Source: Paludibacterium paludis
Lineage (GTDB): Bacteria; Pseudomonadota; Gammaproteobacteria; Burkholderiales; Chromobacteriaceae
Assembly: GCF_018802605.1 (NCBI RefSeq)
Contig: NZ_CP069161.1
Span: 2,480,001 to 2,544,000 of the forward strand
DNA: 64,000 nt
Reading direction: 5' to 3'
The notes under the pieces: generated by a model
What the model was told of the DNA's origin: nothing
What the model saw: only the letters and a program-made list of their open reading frames with translations
The model's database searches: none
Shown here: positions 38,257-46,549 of the stretch, piece after piece
Numbering within the stretch: position 1 is the stretch's first letter
How the letters are laid out: each line of letters starts with the position of its first letter
Program-made: the position numbers and the translations under genes

Positions 38257-39327
38257 ATGCAGGTCACTTTCGATGGCATCACCCTGGGCTTCGGCGACCG
38301 TCCGTTGTTTTCGCGGCTTGATCTGACCCTCCCGGGCGGACAATTCTTCACCCTGCTCGGCCCGTCCGGCTGCGGCAAGACCACCTTGCTCCGGCTGCTT
38401 GCCGGTTTCGTGCGGCCGGACGCCGGGCGGGTGCTGTTCGGGCAGCGGGATGTCACCGCCACACCGGCCCACCGGCGGGGCGTCGGCATCGTGTTCCAGG
38501 ATTACGCGCTGTTCCCCGACCGGTCGGTGGCCGACAACGTCGCGTATGGACTGTTGGCGCGCAAGATGCCCAAGGCCGACATCAAGGCGCGGGTCAACGC
38601 CATGCTGGAACGGGTCGGCCTTGCCGAATTCGCCGACCGGCCGCCGGCGGCCCTTTCCGGCGGTCAGCGCCAGCGTGTGGCCATGGCCCGCGCGCTGGTC
38701 ATCGAACCCGCGCTGCTGCTGCTTGACGAACCGCTCTCGGCGCTGGACGTCAAGCTGCGCGTCGAATTGCGCGGCATGATCCGCGACCTGCAGCGCGAGG
38801 CGGGCATCACCACCGTGTTCGTCACTCACGACCAGGAAGAGGCGCTGGCGCTGTCCGACCAGATCGCGGTGATGGACAAGGGGCGTATCGTGCAGGTCGG
38901 CACGCCCAGGGATATTTACACCCGGCCGCGCACCGCCTTCGCCGCGGATTTCGTCGGGCATGCCAATCTGATCCCCCTGTTGCGCGAACTGCCTCCCGAC
39001 GGCGAAGGGCCGCGCCGGTTCGAGACCCCGGCGGGCATTTTGCTGAGCGACTGCGACGCCCGCTGGCAACCCGGCTGCGCGCTGGCCGTGCGCGGCGCGG
39101 AGATCGCCCTGACCGACGCCACCGTCCCGCGCGACGGCGAGCTGGCCGGGATAATCGGTCACGTGGAATACCGCGGCAGCACGGTGCGGTATACCGTGCG
39201 CACCGCCGCCGGGCCGATCCGCGTGGATGACCGGGTTCACCGCCATACCCGCCTGCGCGACCCGGGCGACGCGGTGGTGCTCGGCCTGCCGGCCTCGGCG
39301 CCGATCGTGGAGGGTCTGCCATGTTAG
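38257..39327 (+). CDS. Phosphonate ABC transporter ATPase (PhnT2-like)
   Basis: A 356-residue ATPase of the spermidine/iron/phosphonate import class. It has Walker A GPSGCGKTT, Q-loop VFQDYALFP, signature LSGGQRQRVAMARALV, Walker B LLLLDEPLSALD and switch His VFVTHDQEEA. A C-terminal TOBE regulatory domain follows (about residues 240-350). It starts after AGGAGAGAGGC, and the permease gene begins seven bases before its stop. Its role is to energise the fused permease. Confidence 0.88.
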   Translation: MQVTFDGITLGFGDRPLFSRLDLTLPGGQFFTLLGPSGCGKTTLLRLLAGFVRPDAGRVLFGQRDVTATPAHRRGVGIVFQDYALFPDRSVADNVAYGLLARKMPKADIKARVNAMLERVGLAEFADRPPAALSGGQRQRVAMARALVIEPALLLLDEPLSALDVKLRVELRGMIRDLQREAGITTVFVTHDQEEALALSDQIAVMDKGRIVQVGTPRDIYTRPRTAFAADFVGHANLIPLLRELPPDGEGPRRFETPAGILLSDCDARWQPGCALAVRGAEIALTDATVPRDGELAGIIGHVEYRGSTVRYTVRTAAGPIRVDDRVHRHTRLRDPGDAVVLGLPASAPIVEGLPC

Positions 39328-40976
39328 GCGCGTTGCGGCGCGATCCGGCCTGGCTCGCGGTGGCGCTCGCCGCCCTCGCCATTCTGGGCGTCTTTCTGCT
39401 CTGGCCGCTGGCGACGATGTTCGGCGCCTCGCTGTCCGGGCCGGACGGCGCGGCGGGTCTCGACGGTTACCGGCGGTTTTTCGGGGAACCGGCGTACCGG
39501 GAAACACTCGTCAACACCCTGCTGCTCGGCGCTTCCGTGACCGTCACCTCGCTGTTGGTCGGCGGCGGGCTCGCGCTTGTGGTCGCGCGCCACACCTTTC
39601 CCTGCGCCCGCATTGCCGGGGCGCTGCCGCTGATCACGCTGGTCATTCCGGATGTCGTTGTCGCCGCGGCCTGGGTGCTGGCGCTCGGCAAACAGGGGTT
39701 CGTCAACGGCTGGCTCGCCCCGGCCGGCGTGACGTTGCCGCCGCTGCACTCCTGGTGGGGCCTCGTGTTCGTGATGACCTTGAACCATTACGTCTACGCC
39801 TTCGTCGCCATTCTTGTCGGCCTCAAGGCCATGGACCGCAGCCTGGAAGAAGCGGCGTTGAGCCTGGGGCGCCCGATGGGCGCCGTATTGCGCGGCGTGA
39901 CATTGCCGATGCTGCTGCCCTCGGTGCTTGCCGGCGCGATGATGGTGTTCACGCACGTGATCGGCAGCTTCGGCATACCGGCCATTCTCGGGGCGAGGAC
40001 ACCGGTTCTGGCGGTCAAGGCCTATCACGAATTCGTCGGCGAGATGGGCGGCAACGCGCAAATGCAAACCACCCTCGCCTCCTTTCTGGTGTTCATGGGG
40101 GTCGCGGCGCTGCTGGTGCAGAAATTCGCGGTGGAACGCCGCCAGTACCAGATGGAGCCGGGCCGCGCGCCGGCCTCCGTGCCCATCGAAGGCTGGCGCG
40201 CCGCCCTCGCCTCGGGCGGTCTGTTGCTGATCGGCGCCCTGTCCCTGCTGCCCGCCGCCGTGGTGGTGGTCACCGCCTTCACGCCATCGGTCGGTCCCGT
40301 ACTGCGCTATGGCGGCTTCACGCTGGAACATATCGAACACGTCCTGGTGCGCGCGCCGGAGCCGCTCTACCGCTCCTTGCAACTGGCCTCGGCCGCCACG
40401 CTGGCGGGCACCGTGTTCGCCGTCGCCTGCGCCTACCTGATCGTCAAGCGCCGCGCCGCGCTGACCTTCGTGCTGGACATCCTGGTCGCCCTGCCGATGA
40501 CCATCGCCGGCACCGTGCTCGGCATCGCCCTGACCGTGGCCTTCAATCAGGGCTGGCTCGTGCTGACGGGAAGCTGGGTCATCATGGCACTGGCGTATTT
40601 TTTGCGTTGCGTTCCGGCCAGCGTGCGCGCCGCGACAGGTCCCCTGCACAACCTTCGCGACTCCATCGAGGAAGCGTCGCGCAGTCTGGGGGTCGGCCCC
40701 GTCCGAAGCTTCTTTCGCGTCGTGCTGCCGGTGATCGCGCCGTCGGTCGCCGCCGCCGCGGTACTGATGTGGGTGACCACGCTATCGGAGCTGTCGGCCA
40801 CCCTGGTGCTCTACTTTGGCGGCATGAGCACCATGCCGATCGAGATTTTCCAGCAGGTGGACAGTGACCGCCTGGGTGTGGCCTGCGCCTACAGCCTCGC
40901 GCTGCTGCTGACCATTTTCATCCCGCTTGGCATTGCCCGGTGGGGTTTCCGCATCAAACCGGAAACCCTCGAATGA
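39321..40976 (+). CDS. Phosphonate ABC transporter fused permease (PhnU2-like)
   Basis: A 551-residue inner-membrane protein consisting of two binding-protein-dependent permease halves. Each half has an EAA loop: EEAALSLGRPMGAVLRGVTLPMLLPS at about 175-200 and EEASRSLGVGPVRSFFRVVLPVIAPS at about 450-475. Fusion of both halves is the form seen in the putative 2-aminoethylphosphonate transporters of this type, as opposed to the separate PhnU and PhnV of Salmonella. Iron(III) FbpB permeases share the layout, so substrate rests on the operon context. Confidence 0.85.
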   Translation: MLGALRRDPAWLAVALAALAILGVFLLWPLATMFGASLSGPDGAAGLDGYRRFFGEPAYRETLVNTLLLGASVTVTSLLVGGGLALVVARHTFPCARIAGALPLITLVIPDVVVAAAWVLALGKQGFVNGWLAPAGVTLPPLHSWWGLVFVMTLNHYVYAFVAILVGLKAMDRSLEEAALSLGRPMGAVLRGVTLPMLLPSVLAGAMMVFTHVIGSFGIPAILGARTPVLAVKAYHEFVGEMGGNAQMQTTLASFLVFMGVAALLVQKFAVERRQYQMEPGRAPASVPIEGWRAALASGGLLLIGALSLLPAAVVVVTAFTPSVGPVLRYGGFTLEHIEHVLVRAPEPLYRSLQLASAATLAGTVFAVACAYLIVKRRAALTFVLDILVALPMTIAGTVLGIALTVAFNQGWLVLTGSWVIMALAYFLRCVPASVRAATGPLHNLRDSIEEASRSLGVGPVRSFFRVVLPVIAPSVAAAAVLMWVTTLSELSATLVLYFGGMSTMPIEIFQQVDSDRLGVACAYSLALLLTIFIPLGIARWGFRIKPETLE

Positions 40977-41010
40977 TCGCTCCCTTATCCCACCCGCACA
41001 GGAGTTCTTC

Positions 41011-41883
41011 ATGACCCGACACCAAACCTTGCGCCGCGCCCTTGTCGAGGGCCGGCTTTTCACGGCCATGGCCGCGCACAACCCCCTCTCGGCCCGCCTG
41101 GCCGAAGAAGCCGGATTCGACGGCATCTGGGGCAGCGGCTTCGAACTGTCCGCCAGCCATGCGGTGCCGGACGCCAATATCCTGTCCATGGACACGCACC
41201 TGGCGATGATGCGCGCGATCGCGGCGGCGACCGGACTGCCGTTGATCGCCGACATCGACACCGGATTCGGCAATGCCGTGAACGTGAGCTATATCGTGCC
41301 CCAGTACGAAGCCGCCGGCGCCTCGGCCGTGGTCATGGAAGACAAGACCTTCCCCAAGGACACCAGCCTGCGCGACGGAGGCCGTCAGGAACTGGTGCGC
41401 ATCGAGGAATTCCAGGGCAAGGTCGCCGCGGCGGTCTGCGCCAGACAGGACCGGGATTTTGTCGTCATCGCCCGCACCGAGGCGCTGATCGCAGGACAGG
41501 GACAAACCGAGGCGTTGCGAAGGGCACAAGCGTACGAAGAGGCGGGGGCCGACGCCATTCTCGTCCATTCGAAACAGAAAACCCCGGACGAGATCCTGTC
41601 GTTCATCGACGCCTGGCGCGGCGCCGTGCCGCTCGTGCTGGTCCCCACCGCCTACCCCCAGTTGACCGAGGCCGACATCGCGGCCCTAGGCAAGGTCGGG
41701 ATCGTCATTTACGGCAATCACGCGATCCGCGCGGCCGTGGCCGGAATGCGCCGCGTGTTCGCGCAAATCCGCCGCGAAGGCGGTATCCGCGGAGTCGATG
41801 CCTATCTGCCGGCGGTCGCCGACATTCTTGCCCTGCAAGGCGACGCGGCCATGCGGGATATCGAAGCGAGGTTCCTGCGCTGA
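41011..41883 (+). CDS. pphA: Phosphonopyruvate hydrolase
   Basis: A 290-residue enzyme of the PEP mutase/isocitrate lyase superfamily that cleaves the carbon-phosphorus bond of phosphonopyruvate to give pyruvate and phosphate. The barrel motifs are WGSGFELSASHAVPD, IADIDTGFGN (metal-binding Asp residues) and the gating loop EDKTFPKDTSL. In this loop PEP mutases have Asn, while the hydrolase from Variovorax sp. Pal2 has Thr118; here the residue is Thr, at exactly position 118. Lyases with a K-K-C-G-H motif are excluded. RBS CACAGGAGTT precedes the ATG. Being last in the transporter operon, it provides carbon and phosphorus from imported phosphonate. No aminotransferase that would make phosphonopyruvate is nearby. 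Confidence 0.85.
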   Translation: MTRHQTLRRALVEGRLFTAMAAHNPLSARLAEEAGFDGIWGSGFELSASHAVPDANILSMDTHLAMMRAIAAATGLPLIADIDTGFGNAVNVSYIVPQYEAAGASAVVMEDKTFPKDTSLRDGGRQELVRIEEFQGKVAAAVCARQDRDFVVIARTEALIAGQGQTEALRRAQAYEEAGADAILVHSKQKTPDEILSFIDAWRGAVPLVLVPTAYPQLTEADIAALGKVGIVIYGNHAIRAAVAGMRRVFAQIRREGGIRGVDAYLPAVADILALQGDAAMRDIEARFLR

Positions 41884-41886
41884 GCC

Positions 41887-42705
41887 TCAGTTGCCAGGGG
41901 GATCCGGGGGAGTCCCCGCTCCGGCCGGATTTCCCCGCTGGCTGTGAGGCACGGCCTTGACCGCGAGGTAGCCGCCATGGCTGATGGCGATCAGACCGAC
42001 CAGCTGTCCGCTGATCGCGGGGAAATGATCGATGAATCCGTGGCGGGAAGCGAACAGGCTTCCCAACATCACGCCGTACACCACCACCGTCAGAAAGCTG
42101 ATGTAGAACATCTGCACGCGGCTCAGGTCAAGCTGGCTGAAATTGCCCACCTCCTCGCCGGTGAACAAATCCGACCAGTGTGCCTCGCGGGGCGAGGCAT
42201 TGGCCACCAGCACCCCCTGACGCGTCAGATCCGCGCCATCGCTGCTGGAGGTCCGCCCCAGCGTCTGCCGCACCAGATCCGGATCGGCGGCGGCCGATCG
42301 CTTGGTGTTCAGAATCAGCGCGGATCCGGCCAGCGACGAGGCGCTGATGCCCATCAGCCACAGCAGCTCCTCCGGCAGCGCGATATTCAGCGCGGCATCC
42401 GGGGCGATGCGCATATTGAGTCCCGCCGCCGTCAGCAGCGCCGACAATATCAGAGCGCTCCACGCCGCCATCTGCAGCCGGGACAGGGAAATGACGTTGC
42501 GGTTGTCGATCAGCACGCTGTCCGGCCGTCCCCCGATCCACATGCCCAGGGCGGCGAACAGCAGCAAGGAAGCAAGAAGATTGACGAGCCAGGCGCCCAG
42601 GCGCCAGTCGCGCCAGACAAACCAGACGCCGGCGCCGAATGCCAGGGCGGCGGCAAGGACGACCACCAGGCTCGCCGCGGCGCTGCCCGTTTCCTGTCGT
42701 TGCAT
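41887..42705 (-). CDS. Membrane protein of unknown function
   Basis: A 272-residue protein that I do not recognise. Hydrophobic helices are visible near residues 10-30 (SLVVVLAAALAFGAGVWFVW), 35-55 (WLVNLLASLLLFAALGMW), 80-100 (MAAWSALILSALLTAAGL), 115-135 (LLWLMGISASSLAGSALIL), 200-225 (MFYISFLTVVVYGVMLGSLF) and a last one near 235-255. A soluble loop at 140-195 contains HWSDLFTGEEVGNFSQLDLSR. The start at 42705 is supported by GGGAGGAGGGG; an open frame extends 48 codons upstream without such a site. It converges with the phosphonate operon (three-base gap). Membrane scaffold or channel roles are possible, but nothing specific can be stated. Confidence 0.7.
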   Translation of the reverse strand: MQRQETGSAAASLVVVLAAALAFGAGVWFVWRDWRLGAWLVNLLASLLLFAALGMWIGGRPDSVLIDNRNVISLSRLQMAAWSALILSALLTAAGLNMRIAPDAALNIALPEELLWLMGISASSLAGSALILNTKRSAAADPDLVRQTLGRTSSSDGADLTRQGVLVANASPREAHWSDLFTGEEVGNFSQLDLSRVQMFYISFLTVVVYGVMLGSLFASRHGFIDHFPAISGQLVGLIAISHGGYLAVKAVPHSQRGNPAGAGTPPDPPGN

Positions 42706-42953
42706 CCGCGCCCCTCCTCCCTTGATCGCGAATCCGTTTGACGCGCGGAGGCGCCGCGCGTGCCCGGGCCGTTCCTGACGGCAAGAAAAACAGGAACCCG
42801 CCTTGCGAACGACGAAGCGTTTCCGCCGGAAAATGTCGTCCCCACTCAAAAGTTATACGCCGTTCTTCAGACAAGGGGACTGGCCACAAGGCGGGGATGG
42901 AGTCGAACGAAAAACGCGGGGAGCCGCACACCCCCCGCGTCGAGCCAACGGAA

Positions 42954-43331
42954 TCAGGCGACCTTGATCTCGATCTTGCGCGGCAAGGCCTGTTCGGTTT
43001 TGGGAATGCGCAGGGTAAGCACGCCATCGCTGAATTCGGCGGTCACCTTGTCGATGTCAAGCTCCCGGGACAGGGAAAACGTCCGCCAGTAGCGCGGCTG
43101 GTCGATCTCCGCGCGGGTGGACTCCAGGCCCTCCGCCAGCGGCAGCACCACATCGCCGGCGATGGTCAGCGAACCGGAATCCACGCTCAAGTGCAAGCGG
43201 TCTTTCGGCACGCCCGGAAGATCGGCGTACAGGGTGATTCCGGACGCGTCCTCGATGACGTCCACCGGCGGCACCATCGCGGCGTCGCCGCGCGAGGGGG
43301 TGTTCTCCTTGGTGACAGGGGTATCGCTCAC
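42954..43331 (-). CDS. Small heat-shock protein, Hsp20 family (second gene)
   Basis: A 125-residue alpha-crystallin chaperone starting with GTG after AAAGGAGAAAGCC. The crystallin domain spans about 30-115 (GITLYADLPGVPKDRLHLSVDSGSLTIAGD), with the conserved late block FSDGVLTLRIPK. It ends in KIEIKVA, providing the I-x-I tail that fills a groove on partner dimers. It begins 12 bases after the stop of the other Hsp20 gene; the two form an operon. Pairs of this kind often assemble as mixed oligomers that hold unfolded clients for DnaK and ClpB. Confidence 0.9.
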   Translation of the reverse strand: MSDTPVTKENTPSRGDAAMVPPVDVIEDASGITLYADLPGVPKDRLHLSVDSGSLTIAGDVVLPLAEGLESTRAEIDQPRYWRTFSLSRELDIDKVTAEFSDGVLTLRIPKTEQALPRKIEIKVA

Positions 43332-43343
43332 GGCTTTCTCCTT

Positions 43344-43778
43344 TCACTCGATGACAATGCGGCGTTGCCGGACGCCTTCGCGGCGCGCTATGCTGATGTG
43401 CAGCACACCATCTTTGTAACTGGCCGTCACGGCGCCTGCGTCGATATCGTCGGGCAGACTGACCACCCGCCTGAAAGCGCCGGTGAAACGCTCGTCGATA
43501 TGCGTTGTGGAGCCGGCCGCCGCGACCGGTTCCCTGCGCTCGCCGGCGATGGTCAGCACGCCTTTTTCCAGATGAACGTCGATCGCGTCCGGATCGACGC
43601 CGGGAACGAAGGCATGGATTTCCACGGACCTGAGCGTGCTGCCGATGTTCAGGGCCGGAAAGCCCCCGCGAGTGATGCCGCGGATACTGGGTGTGAAGTC
43701 GAAGTTCTGCTGCATCTCCCGCTGGAGACGCTCCAGTACCGAGAACATATCGCGGGGAAACAACGATCGCTGGAACAT
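43344..43778 (-). CDS. Small heat-shock protein, Hsp20 family (first gene)
   Basis: A 144-residue alpha-crystallin chaperone of the IbpA-like group. The N-terminal arm is FQRSLFPRDMFSVLERLQREM. The crystallin domain at about 45-135 contains IHAFVPGVDPDAIDVHLEKGVLTIAGERR and YKDGVLHISIARRE. The tail RRIVIE carries the I-x-I type motif. The start at 43778 has a perfect AAAGGAGGAAAC ribosome-binding site; longer upstream reading has none. A sigma-32-like promoter lies about 50-77 bases upstream. It diverges from cbpA, forming a heat-shock chaperone divergon. Confidence 0.91.
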   Translation of the reverse strand: MFQRSLFPRDMFSVLERLQREMQQNFDFTPSIRGITRGGFPALNIGSTLRSVEIHAFVPGVDPDAIDVHLEKGVLTIAGERREPVAAAGSTTHIDERFTGAFRRVVSLPDDIDAGAVTASYKDGVLHISIARREGVRQRRIVIE

Positions 43779-43827
43779 GGTTTCCTCCTTTCGAACCTGA
43801 CAGGCACGATGTGTGCCCATGCATGTC

Positions 43828-43855
43828 AGATAAGCCCGTTCCAACAAAGTTCAAG
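43828..43855 (-). promoter_or_regulatory. Candidate sigma-32 heat-shock promoter of the Hsp20 operon
   Basis: On the minus strand CTTGAA (43855-43850) matches the sigma-32 -35 element exactly. After 14 bases GCTTATCT (43835-43828) stands where CCCCATNT is expected, with partial agreement. The location, about 50-77 bases upstream of the first Hsp20 start, fits. The downstream half is weak, so this remains a candidate. Confidence 0.45.
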
Positions 43856-43939
43856 AGCGCGGAGAACACACGGCCGGCATTTCGGCTCGGTCTCCGGCAA
43901 GAAAAGGAGAGCAACGCCATCCCTTATTGAGGTAACCGC

Positions 43940-44845
43940 ATGCAATTCAAGGATTACTACCAGATTCTGGGGGTGTCCCGCGATGAAACGGCGGACACGA
44001 TCAAGAAAGCCTTTCGCAGACTCGCGCGCAAATACCACCCGGACGTATCGAAAGAAGCCGATGCCGAAGCCCGAATCAAGGACATCAACGAGGCGTACGC
44101 GGTGCTCTCGGATCCGGCCAGGCGCGCCGCGTACGACCGTCTGGCCGCCGGCTTTCACGGCGACCCGGAGTTCAAGACTCCGAAAGGCTGGGACGCCCGC
44201 TTCGCCTTCTCGGAGCACGGCTTTTCGCCGCGCGAGGCCGCGGACTTCAGTGATTTCTTCACGGAACTGTTCGGCGGCGGGATGCGCGCGCGCGGAGAAG
44301 ACCTCCATGCCCGCGTGCTGCTCGACATCGGGGACTCGTTCACCGGGGCGCACCGCCAGATCTCTCTGCCGCTGCCGCACGAGGATGAGCGTGGGCGCAC
44401 TGTAATCGCGCAACGCACGCTCAACGTCAGGATACCCAAGGGTGTTCGCGAGGGCCAGGTGATACGTCTTGCCGGACAGGGCGCGCCCGGCACAGGCGGC
44501 GCGCCGCCCGGCGATCTGCTGCTGGAGGTTCGCTTCACGCCCCATCCGCAATACCGGCTGGACGACCGCGACCTCTATCTGAGCCTGCCCGTCGCGCCGT
44601 GGGAAGCGGCGCTCGGCGCGGTCATCCCCGTGCGCCTGCCCGACGGCTCCCACCTGAAAATCCGCATTCCGGAAGGCACCCTGCATGGCCGTCAGCTGCG
44701 GGTCAGGGCCAAAGGCCTTCCGGCCAGCCCCCCGGGCGACCTGCTGCTCGACATTCACGTGGTGCTGCCACCGGCCGACACGCCAAAAGCGCGGCAATTT
44801 TACGAAACCATGGCGCGGGAACTCGCTTTCGATCCGCGGAGATGA
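43940..44845 (+). CDS. cbpA: Curved-DNA-binding co-chaperone CbpA (DnaJ type)
   Basis: A 301-residue type II J-protein. The J domain at residues 4-69 contains KYHPDVSKEADAEARIKDINEAYAVL with the HPD triad that stimulates DnaK. No zinc-finger domain follows, unlike DnaJ. A Gly/Phe-poor linker leads to two substrate-binding beta domains (LPLPHEDERGRTVIAQRTLNVRIPKGVREGQVIRL and LYLSLPVAPWEAALGAVIPVRLPDG). CbpA assists DnaK and binds curved DNA. The adjacent cbpM encodes its known modulator. It diverges from the Hsp20 pair, matching a shared stress role. Confidence 0.93.
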   Translation: MQFKDYYQILGVSRDETADTIKKAFRRLARKYHPDVSKEADAEARIKDINEAYAVLSDPARRAAYDRLAAGFHGDPEFKTPKGWDARFAFSEHGFSPREAADFSDFFTELFGGGMRARGEDLHARVLLDIGDSFTGAHRQISLPLPHEDERGRTVIAQRTLNVRIPKGVREGQVIRLAGQGAPGTGGAPPGDLLLEVRFTPHPQYRLDDRDLYLSLPVAPWEAALGAVIPVRLPDGSHLKIRIPEGTLHGRQLRVRAKGLPASPPGDLLLDIHVVLPPADTPKARQFYETMARELAFDPRR

Positions 44846-44848
44846 CTC

Positions 44849-45154
44849 ATGCGCGACCCGAACATCGTTATCTGCAGCCTGCTCGAGGACAGCTGGCTGC
44901 CGCTGGAGCAGGTGGCCGCCGCGTGCAGGGTCGACGCGGAATGGCTCGAAAGGCATATTGACGAAGGCCTGTTGCCCGGCGCGAAAAGCGTGGCGGGGAT
45001 CTGGCGGTTTTCCGGGAACACGCTGCGCCGGGTTCGCCTCATGCGGCAGTTGGAGCGGGATTTCGACGCCGTGCCGGAACTGGCCGCGCTGGTGGCCGAC
45101 ATGATGGAGGAGCTGGACGCGTTGCGGGCCACAAAACCGTACCACGGCCGCTGA
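44849..45154 (+). CDS. cbpM: Chaperone modulator CbpM
   Basis: A 101-residue protein of the CbpM family, which binds the J domain of CbpA and blocks its co-chaperone and DNA-binding activities. The MerR-like helical fold can be recognised in LEDSWLPLEQVAAACRVDAEWLERHIDEGLL followed by the IWRFSGNTLRRVRLMRQLERDFD segment. It starts three bases after the cbpA stop, with a GGAG-containing site (CGCGGAGATGACTC) ahead. It is the usual second gene of the cbpAM operon. Confidence 0.9.
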   Translation: MRDPNIVICSLLEDSWLPLEQVAAACRVDAEWLERHIDEGLLPGAKSVAGIWRFSGNTLRRVRLMRQLERDFDAVPELAALVADMMEELDALRATKPYHGR

Positions 45155-45275
45155 GGATCGCCTTCACCGGTCCCGAATGCCCGCTTGCCCGATCCAGCGC
45201 CGCCAAGGTATTCGTAGCGGATCGCTCCGCAATGGCATTGGCTACCGGTTTTCAGGTGAAGCGGCGCCTCTGCGT

Positions 45276-46454
45276 TCAGACCGGGTCGCGCTCACCGCGC
45301 AGCACGACCGCCGGCAGCATGACCATGACAAGCGTCATCGTCACGATCCCCTGATAAGGCAGGACGGGTTGATAAAAATAGCTGATCAGCCAGAGGCCGG
45401 CCGCAATGCCGAGATAGTACGTCAACCCGAACACCGCCCCCGCGCTGCCGAGGATATCGCGGTAACGCACCAAGGCCCCGGAGAGCACGTTCGGAATGGC
45501 GCAGCCGAATGCCATGACCAGCACCGCCTGACCCGCGAGCAGGCCGGTGGCCGCCATGCCGCCCTGTCCGCTCAACGCGAGCCACTGCAGCCCGGCGCCG
45601 GCGAGAGCCGCGCACCAGGCGCCCGCGATCAGACGCCCGGAACCGTGCCTGGCCAGCCAGCGGCGGTTGAGCATGGCGCCGGCCGCGCTCGCCAGGGCGA
45701 TCAGCGGTCCGCTTAGCGCGAACACCCACAGCGGCATCCCCAATTGTTCGAGCGTGAAAGGCGCCAGCGAATAGAATCCGAACACCAGCAGATTGAATCC
45801 GGCCACCAACGCGGCGGACGCCAGCACGTGACGATCCGTCGCGAGGCGGCATGCCACCCTGAACAGCGGAGCGGGAGGCGGCATGTCGGCGGGCCGGGTT
45901 TCCGGCAACTGCCACGCGGCGGCGAGGAGCACCAGCGATAACAGCGCCAGCGCGACGAACACCCCGTTCTGACCGGCGTGCGCGGCCAGGGCCGATCCAA
46001 GCGGCGGACCGAGCGCCGGCGATAGCGAGAGCACGGCGCCAACCGTCGAGAACACCCCGGCGAGCGCCTCTCCCCGATAGCGGTCGCGGAACATGGTTTG
46101 CATCACCACGGAACCGGAGCTCGCGCCGAACGCCAGCACCATGCGCGCCATCAATAGTCCGGCAAAATTCGTCGCGGCCAGCGCCCCGAGCGCGCCAAGA
46201 CCGTAGCAGACCAGCGCCGTCAGCAGCGCCGTCCGGCGTCCGGCGCGGTCCGCCACCCGCCCCCAGCAGACGATGCCCGCGGCGAAGGCGGCGAAGTAGA
46301 GACTCATGGTCAGTTGGGCCTCGTTTTCGGTGACCGCGTAATGCCGGGCGATCAAGGGCAGCACCGGGGCGTAGATGGTTTCGCTCAATTGGGGAAACGC
46401 GATGAGCAGCATCGAAAGCCACAGAATCGCGGCCGGCGTGCGCAAGGTTTTCAT
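45276..46454 (-). CDS. MFS drug-resistance transporter, Bcr/CflA family
   Basis: A 392-residue, 12-helix exporter of the Bcr/CflA subfamily. Family features are LSETIYAPVLPLIARHYAVTENEAQLTMSLYFAAFAAGIVCWGRVADRAGRRTALL (motif A as GRVADRAGRR), then ARMVLAFGASSGSVVMQTMFRDRY with the subfamily-typical RD, and LGPPLGSALA. It would export small toxic compounds with proton antiport. The start at 46454 has GGAGAGGTTT. It is divergent from an AraC regulator across a perfect palindrome, so expression is probably controlled by that regulator. Substrate is unknown. Confidence 0.88.
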   Translation of the reverse strand: MKTLRTPAAILWLSMLLIAFPQLSETIYAPVLPLIARHYAVTENEAQLTMSLYFAAFAAGIVCWGRVADRAGRRTALLTALVCYGLGALGALAATNFAGLLMARMVLAFGASSGSVVMQTMFRDRYRGEALAGVFSTVGAVLSLSPALGPPLGSALAAHAGQNGVFVALALLSLVLLAAAWQLPETRPADMPPPAPLFRVACRLATDRHVLASAALVAGFNLLVFGFYSLAPFTLEQLGMPLWVFALSGPLIALASAAGAMLNRRWLARHGSGRLIAGAWCAALAGAGLQWLALSGQGGMAATGLLAGQAVLVMAFGCAIPNVLSGALVRYRDILGSAGAVFGLTYYLGIAAGLWLISYFYQPVLPYQGIVTMTLVMVMLPAVVLRGERDPV

Positions 46455-46501
46455 AAACCTCTCCTTCAACGACAAAGCGCACGATTGTAAGCAGCCGGGA
46501 G

Positions 46502-46528
46502 CTTGTCTATTATCGACGAATAGACAAG
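46502..46528. promoter_or_regulatory. Perfect palindromic operator between MFS and AraC genes
   Basis: CTTGTCTATT at 46502-46511 and AATAGACAAG at 46519-46528 are exact inverse complements around a seven-base centre (ATCGACG). It lies 47 bases from the exporter start and 21 bases from the regulator start, so one bound protein could control both promoters. An AraC-family dimer is the likely binder. Confidence 0.7.
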
Positions 46529-46549
46529 AATCATCGCGAATCAGACAAC

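Noticed and set aside
41011..41883. Annotation as PEP mutase or (methyl)isocitrate lyase
   Set aside because: The gating loop has Thr at position 118 where PEP mutases have Asn, and the lyase K-K-C-G-H motif is absent. A catabolic transporter operon also argues against a biosynthetic mutase.
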